DNA of 24,993 nt from Bacillota bacterium (GTDB lineage Bacteria; Bacillota; Clostridia; Christensenellales; CAG-138): the NCBI GenBank assembly GCA_016288175.1, contig JAEEYN010000068.1, positions 1 to 24,993 on the forward strand. Reading direction: 5' to 3'. The notes beneath the pieces were generated by a model, which saw nothing but the letters and a program-made list of their open reading frames with translations, made no database searches and was not told where the DNA came from. Each line of letters opens with the position of its first letter. The first letter of the stretch is position 1. Positions 21,966-24,993 of the stretch are shown here, piece by piece. Both the position numbers and the translations under genes were made by a program.

Positions 21966-22016
21966 GCTGAAAGGCCTGCTCGACAGGTATTTCAAATAAG
22001 TTGAAGACTGTTTTTG

Positions 22017-22046
22017 AGGAGTGCCTGCTTTAAGGCACTCCTTTTT
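22017..22046 (+). terminator. Terminator after the rubrerythrin remnant
   Basis: AGGAGTGCC / GGCACTCCT 9-bp stem with an 8-base loop and a TTTT tail. It may be the original terminator of the rubrerythrin gene. Confidence 0.85.
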
Positions 22047-22057
22047 CGAAGAACGAT

Positions 22058-22459
22058 ATGTGTTATTTCATTCATGCTGCACTTCTCGGTGAAGTCAAGG
22101 ATACTGACCTGAACGCAATAAACAGCAAGCATAAACTGCACATTTCCAAAGGAACAAAGCATGAGCTTAAAGAGGCATTGCTCAACGCGAACTGGAACTT
22201 TCGGGTTACCGATGATTTATGCGACTGTAAAAGCGAAATCGGCGGCGGCGATCCTTCCTCGGCTCAGGTCTGCGAGCTTGCGTCCATTATAGCCGAGATA
22301 AGCTCTTTGCCGGAAGCCAAAAGACTTTCGTTATGCAAAGCGTGGGCAGGAAAAAGCTGTAAAAGCGAACATTCCTTTAAGCTTTCGGAAATCAAGCTGA
22401 ACGATCTCATTTCCGCCATAGAACCCGATACTTTATATACCCTAATGCTCAAATCATAG
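22058..22459 (+). CDS. Conserved protein of unknown function
   Basis: 133 residues starting MCYFIHAALLGEV. It has the pattern of a small cytoplasmic family I recall from anaerobes, with an N-terminal 'MC-FIHA' and a 'F-x-TDDLCDCKSEIGGG' block containing a CDC motif (about 52–62); function not known. The remaining half is helical (VCELASIIAEISSLPEAKR). No ribosome binding site is visible before the ATG, which lies 11 bases after the terminator's T-run, so the start or the promoter may have been disturbed by the element's insertion. Ends in TAG, the only chromosomal gene here to do so. Confidence 0.7.
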   Translation: MCYFIHAALLGEVKDTDLNAINSKHKLHISKGTKHELKEALLNANWNFRVTDDLCDCKSEIGGGDPSSAQVCELASIIAEISSLPEAKRLSLCKAWAGKSCKSEHSFKLSEIKLNDLISAIEPDTLYTLMLKS

Positions 22460-22542
22460 CGAAGCATGGTGCAAATCGGACTGCCTGAAAGGCGTTTGAC
22501 ATTTGTTATATTTTACTTGAATCGATTATGGGGGCGACTTAT

Positions 22543-22992
22543 ATGAGTTTATTTAAAAAGAAAACTGCTGATGCTCCCCAAGCTGAAGCAAAAGAACAGG
22601 AAATGATCGAGCTTTTCGGTCAGTATGAAGAGCTCAAAGGCTTCTCCACAGCTGTATCAACGGACGGAGTACGGCATACTCTCGAATCGGAAGGCGCTGT
22701 CCGATTCTATGAAAACGGGATGATAGTATTCAACGAAGATAAGAAAGAGATGCTGAAAAAGGATTTGTACAAGCCTTCTTTCTTTCCGACGAAGCTTTCC
22801 GAACAAATGCGTTTCCTGTATTCCGATGTTCAGCGTGCTTACCACATCAAAAAAGGAACGATCCGGATCGAGCTCATTGGCGGAAGCTACGCATACTTCA
22901 TTTTCTTCGTTCTCAATAAAACAGCCAAAGAAGCCTTCTGCGGACGGCTCGCAATGCACAGCATAACGGTCGAGCCTTTCGAAGGAAAATGA
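22543..22992 (+). CDS. Unknown protein, PH-like by appearance
   Basis: 149 residues from MSLFKKKTADAPQAEAKEQE. Alternating short strands (VRFYENGMIVFNEDKK, GTIRIELIGGSYAYFIFFVLN) and a final helix (KEAFCGRLAMHSI) suggest a small beta-barrel, perhaps PH-like, but I do not recognise a family. The ATG at 22543 is preferred over 22528 because GGGGG lies about 8 bases before it. TTGACA at 22496 may be part of its promoter, though no good -10 is seen. No signal peptide or membrane segment. Confidence 0.7.
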   Translation: MSLFKKKTADAPQAEAKEQEMIELFGQYEELKGFSTAVSTDGVRHTLESEGAVRFYENGMIVFNEDKKEMLKKDLYKPSFFPTKLSEQMRFLYSDVQRAYHIKKGTIRIELIGGSYAYFIFFVLNKTAKEAFCGRLAMHSITVEPFEGK

Positions 22993-23027
22993 CGGCAGCT
23001 GCGTTTTGAATAATGGGATCTAACAAT

Positions 23028-23054
23028 AAAGGGACTGCGCGAGGCAGCCCCTTT
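23028..23054 (+). terminator. Possible terminator after 22543–22992
   Basis: AAAGGGaCTGC / GCAGcCCCTTT stem (one mismatch) with a 5-base loop. Only TTT follows, so termination is uncertain. The following 23055–23204 shows no gene. Confidence 0.5.
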
Positions 23055-23204
23055 CGTGCAAAATGGCCGACGGAGACAGTTACTGCATTCAGTTTGTGTT
23101 GTACACATACTATATCATGTATCTTTGACGTGTTCAACACCAAAAAACAGCAGCCGAAAATACCGCATTGTATCGGCCTAACAGACAGCATTATCAAATC
23201 ACTA

Positions 23205-23233
23205 TTGATTTTATTACTGTTTATATGTATACT
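23205..23233 (+). promoter_or_regulatory. Promoter of 23268–23654
   Basis: TTGATT (23205–23210), 17-base spacer, TATACT (23228–23233), 35 bases before the ATG. Confidence 0.7.
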
Positions 23234-23267
23234 TAGAAAGTAAACAATAAGCGGCGAGGGCAAACAC

Positions 23268-23654
23268 ATGAAGAATTGCTACATCCTGATCCATGCAAAT
23301 GTTTTGAACGGCAGCGTTTGGGAGATCACATATCTTGCCTGCGGCAAGGATTCCTACGATATTGAGTACGGTTTTTCGACTTACGGCGGATGGGAGTCCG
23401 GACCCTGGATGCGCAGCAACCATTGGAGCGTTGATCCTGTGATCATTCGCAACAAGGCGTCAAGGCTTTCGGAGCTCGAACAAAATGCGCTTAAAGCGAT
23501 CGACGCATATGAAAAGAACGATCTTACGGGTTTCCTCGTTCTCCCCTGGCCAGTCTATGATTTCGGGCCTCTTGCGAAGATCTCAGTTCCCGATGAATTA
23601 CGGGAAGAACTCACAAAGCTTGACAGGACGACGGAATCAGATCTTCCGGTTTAA
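23268..23654 (+). CDS. Unknown cytoplasmic protein
   Basis: 128 residues, MKNCYILIHANVLNGSVWEI…, rich in Trp/Tyr in the first half (YGFSTYGGWESGPWMRSNHW) and helical and acidic at the end (DELREELTKLDRTTESD). No signal peptide, membrane segment or known motif seen. GAGGG lies 8 bases before the ATG. It has its own promoter and a terminator, so it is a single-gene unit. Not recognised. Confidence 0.7.
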   Translation: MKNCYILIHANVLNGSVWEITYLACGKDSYDIEYGFSTYGGWESGPWMRSNHWSVDPVIIRNKASRLSELEQNALKAIDAYEKNDLTGFLVLPWPVYDFGPLAKISVPDELREELTKLDRTTESDLPV

Positions 23655-23697
23655 CAAAAAACTCATATCAAGCAACGTCTGTTTATTAATAAAACAG

Positions 23698-23726
23698 AAA
23701 GCGTTTCCTTCAAGGAAACGCTTTTT
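23698..23726. terminator. Bidirectional terminator
   Basis: 13-bp perfect stem AAAGCGTTTCCTT / AAGGAAACGCTTT with a 1-base centre (in practice a 3–5-base loop), followed by TTTCTCTTT. It lies between convergent genes 23268–23654 and 23773–24486. Confidence 0.85.
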
Positions 23727-23772
23727 CTCTTTGATCTTGTTTCGGCAGCAAGAATCGTCTGTTAGCAATGGT

Positions 23773-24486
23773 TTATTGCGACAGCCCAAGCAGCTCTTTT
23801 TTCTTTGCTTCAAATTCCTCGGGAGTCAGAATTCCCATGTCGAGCAGCTCTTTATACTTAAGGATCGCTTCAACGGCAACGGCGGCGGATATGGTGTTGG
23901 ATGAAGCCTTAGGCGCCGGCTGCGCCGGTTCAGGCTGCTGAGGCTGCGAATACTGCCGGGGCTGGGTATATTGCGGCTGTGCCTGAACAGACTGCTGAGG
24001 CTGTGAATATTGAGGCTGTGTATATTGCGGTTGTGCCTGAACAGGCTGCTGAGGCTGTGCATACTGCCGGGGCTGGGTATATTGCGGCTGTGCCTGAACA
24101 GGCTGCTGAGGCTGCGCATACTGCCGGGGCTGGGTATATTGCGGCTGTGCCTGAACAGGCTGTTGAGGCTGCGCATATTGAGGTTGCGTATATTGAGCCT
24201 GAGGCTGAACGGTAGGCTGTTGAGGAACCGCTTTTACAGCCGCGGTGCTGTTGGGGCTCCACTGCTCTTCTTTCGAATTCCACCTGTATTGGCAGTCACG
24301 GCAAAAACAGTCTTTCTTTTCGCCTTTCATGGAATTGACGAGTTTTGCGCCGTGCTTCTCACCCATGGAAAATGCCGCTTGACCGCTGAGATAATAACCG
24401 AGACCTTTCTTGCGGTTTACAGGGACTCCGTCTTTTTCAACGTTTTTGCTGCCGCAATTGGGGCAGAGGATTTCTTTGGAAGCCAT
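23773..24486 (-). CDS. Zinc-ribbon / Pro-Gln repeat / SHOCT-domain protein
   Basis: 237 residues from MASKEILCPNCGSKNV. An N-terminal zinc ribbon (CPNC at 8–11, then CFCRDC at about 61–66) is joined by a long Pro/Gln/Tyr-rich linker of about five 18–19-residue repeats (consensus YAQPQQPVQAQPQYTQPRQ) to a C-terminal SHOCT domain (ILKYKELLDMGILTPEEFEAKKKELLGL). SHOCT is a short oligomerisation-type motif seen at protein ends. The start is set by AAAGGAG 7 bases before the ATG at 24486, not the longer frame. The linker is low-complexity and its DNA repeats are 54–57 bases, so copy number may vary between strains. Confidence 0.85.
   Translation of the reverse strand: MASKEILCPNCGSKNVEKDGVPVNRKKGLGYYLSGQAAFSMGEKHGAKLVNSMKGEKKDCFCRDCQYRWNSKEEQWSPNSTAAVKAVPQQPTVQPQAQYTQPQYAQPQQPVQAQPQYTQPRQYAQPQQPVQAQPQYTQPRQYAQPQQPVQAQPQYTQPQYSQPQQSVQAQPQYTQPRQYSQPQQPEPAQPAPKASSNTISAAVAVEAILKYKELLDMGILTPEEFEAKKKELLGLSQ
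23930..24210 (-). repeat. Tandem 54–57-bp coding repeats
   Basis: About five near-identical units encoding YAQPQQPVQAQPQYTQPRQ-type repeats in the SHOCT protein. The plus strand shows the recurring GGCTGTGCCTGAACAGGCTG block. Repeats are in frame and alternate between 18 and 19 codons. Confidence 0.85.
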
Positions 24487-24616
24487 AATGCACTCCTTTC
24501 GGATCATTCGTTGCAACGATTATATTACCGACAGAAAATGAAGTCAAGTGTCTTCTCGGATTCCGAAAAAATAAATGCATAAAGAATCCGGACGGCTGAC
24601 GATATAAGAGATGCAG

Positions 24617-24650
24617 AAAAAAGAGCGCTTCCGTTCGGAAACGCTCTTTT
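24617..24650 (-). terminator. Terminator of the membrane-protein gene
   Basis: On the minus strand AAAAGAGCG … CGCTCTTTT with an inner TTCCG/CGGAA pairing, then TTTCTGC. It follows the stop at 24663 by 12 bases. Confidence 0.8.
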
Positions 24651-24662
24651 ACACAAACGCTA

Positions 24663-24993
24663 TTAAAGCTGACCACCGTTTCTCTGCGACATTGCACCGA
24701 TGACGGCAAGAATACTGATGATCATTCCGATGATAAAAATTATGCGGATGTTCTTTGCTTTCTTATTAGCCGTAACGGAATCGCCGCTTGCGATTGCAGC
24801 TTTCATATCCTTGTAGCTGCCCATGGAAAGCAAGCCCCAAATAATGCCAAGAATGAACCCGAGCACAACCAGGAAAAGATGACCGCCCTGGCTAGGCATT
24901 TTATCTTTGGAAGAAGCTGCCGGAGCAGGCGTTGAAGCAGCAGGCTGAGCCCTGTATTGAGGCTGCTGAATGGGCTGTTGAGGCTGAGACTTA
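24663..24993 (-). CDS. Two-TM membrane protein with a Pro/Gln-rich N-terminal region (5' end outside the window)
   Basis: The open frame continues beyond the right edge: upstream of an internal ATG (24899) the minus strand stays open and reads …KSQPQQPIQQPQYRAQPAAS then TPAPAASSKDK, so the true start lies outside. Two membrane segments follow (HLFLVVLGFILGIIWGLLSM and IRIIFIIGMIISILAVIGAM), separated by YKDMKAAIASGDSVTANKKAKN. The layout (TM, a loop with GD and basic residues, TM) resembles the CD225/dispanin-like bacterial membrane proteins, but this is tentative. The Pro/Gln-rich part resembles that of the neighbouring SHOCT protein, so the two may be related in origin or work together. Confidence 0.8.
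   Translation of the reverse strand, partial: KSQPQQPIQQPQYRAQPAASTPAPAASSKDKMPSQGGHLFLVVLGFILGIIWGLLSMGSYKDMKAAIASGDSVTANKKAKNIRIIFIIGMIISILAVIGAMSQRNGGQL

Larger units (their letters stand above)
21862..21999 (+). pseudogene. Rubrerythrin 3'-end remnant, in-frame with a new ATG (45 codons)
   Basis: From ATG 21862 an open frame reads MTTSTPSTTPMAEGTCARS, then HTVHEMARDEARHGKALKGL and LDRYFK, stop TAA. The second part is the exact C-terminus of the rubrerythrin at 8416–8958, changed only at synonymous positions. In another frame, 21867–21887 reads NFDAIHD, matching NLDAIHD just before TVHEM in the intact gene; the two parts are separated by a 34-base insertion holding a palindrome. The fragment lacks iron ligands from three of four helices and cannot be an enzyme. 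It is best read as the attR side of the element, but the outward promoter could express it as a short peptide. Confidence 0.75.

Noticed and set aside
23979..24582. Open frames on the plus strand over the Pro/Gln repeats
   Set aside because: They are antisense readings of a tandem repeat; the minus-strand protein has real zinc-ribbon and SHOCT ends.

Overview
The window looks like the chromosome of an anaerobic Gram-positive bacterium of the Clostridia (Bacillota). The evidence is the gene order yicC–gmk–rpoZ–priA, S21 with its own promoter, a CarD/PIN-TRAM pair, strong GGAGG ribosome binding sites almost everywhere, and a 'reverse' rubrerythrin, an oxygen-defence protein typical of anaerobes. 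The genus cannot be told from the sequence alone. No rRNA, tRNA or CRISPR array was seen.

Chromosomal left part (1–8.96 kb): the 5' end of a PLP aminotransferase (minus); a sirtuin deacylase (plus); a minus-strand operon deoD–carD–PIN/TRAM with a good sigma-A promoter; rpsU; the plus-strand operon yicC–gmk–rpoZ–priA; and a rubredoxin–rubrerythrin fusion (reverse rubrerythrin).

Integrated element (about 8.9–21.97 kb, ~13 kb): a tyrosine integrase at the right end (minus strand) and two copies of the rubrerythrin 3' end mark an integrative element whose target is the last ~25 codons of the rubrerythrin gene. The two 79-bp copies differ at five positions, all synonymous, and share a 35-bp identical core. 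Both ends carry short repeats (ACTTGTCC and AACTACTT) that look like integrase arm sites. Inside are: (a) an early operon of small unknown genes, including two tandem paralogues, an HNH homing-type endonuclease frame with two in-frame TAG codons and another small gene with one in-frame TAG; (b) a lambda-like regulatory switch, with an XRE repressor and two divergent consensus promoters that each have an ACGAATTTCGT-type palindrome in the spacer, driving a small protein, a SprT-like zinc protein and a catalytic-domain-only tyrosine recombinase; (c) a type III restriction-modification system (mod–res, minus strand) whose Mod target-recognition region is visibly AT-richer than the rest of the gene; and (d) a divergent WYL-domain regulator that probably controls it. 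No relaxase, conjugation or replication genes were recognised, so it is best called an integrative defence island.

Right part (22–25 kb): chromosomal small genes of unknown function, then two minus-strand genes for proline/glutamine-rich proteins, one with an N-terminal zinc ribbon and C-terminal SHOCT domain, the other (cut by the window edge) with two membrane segments.

The observations most worth following are the rubrerythrin-targeting attachment site with its palindrome-interrupted second copy and outward promoter, the TAG-interrupted genes, and the palindromic-operator switch.
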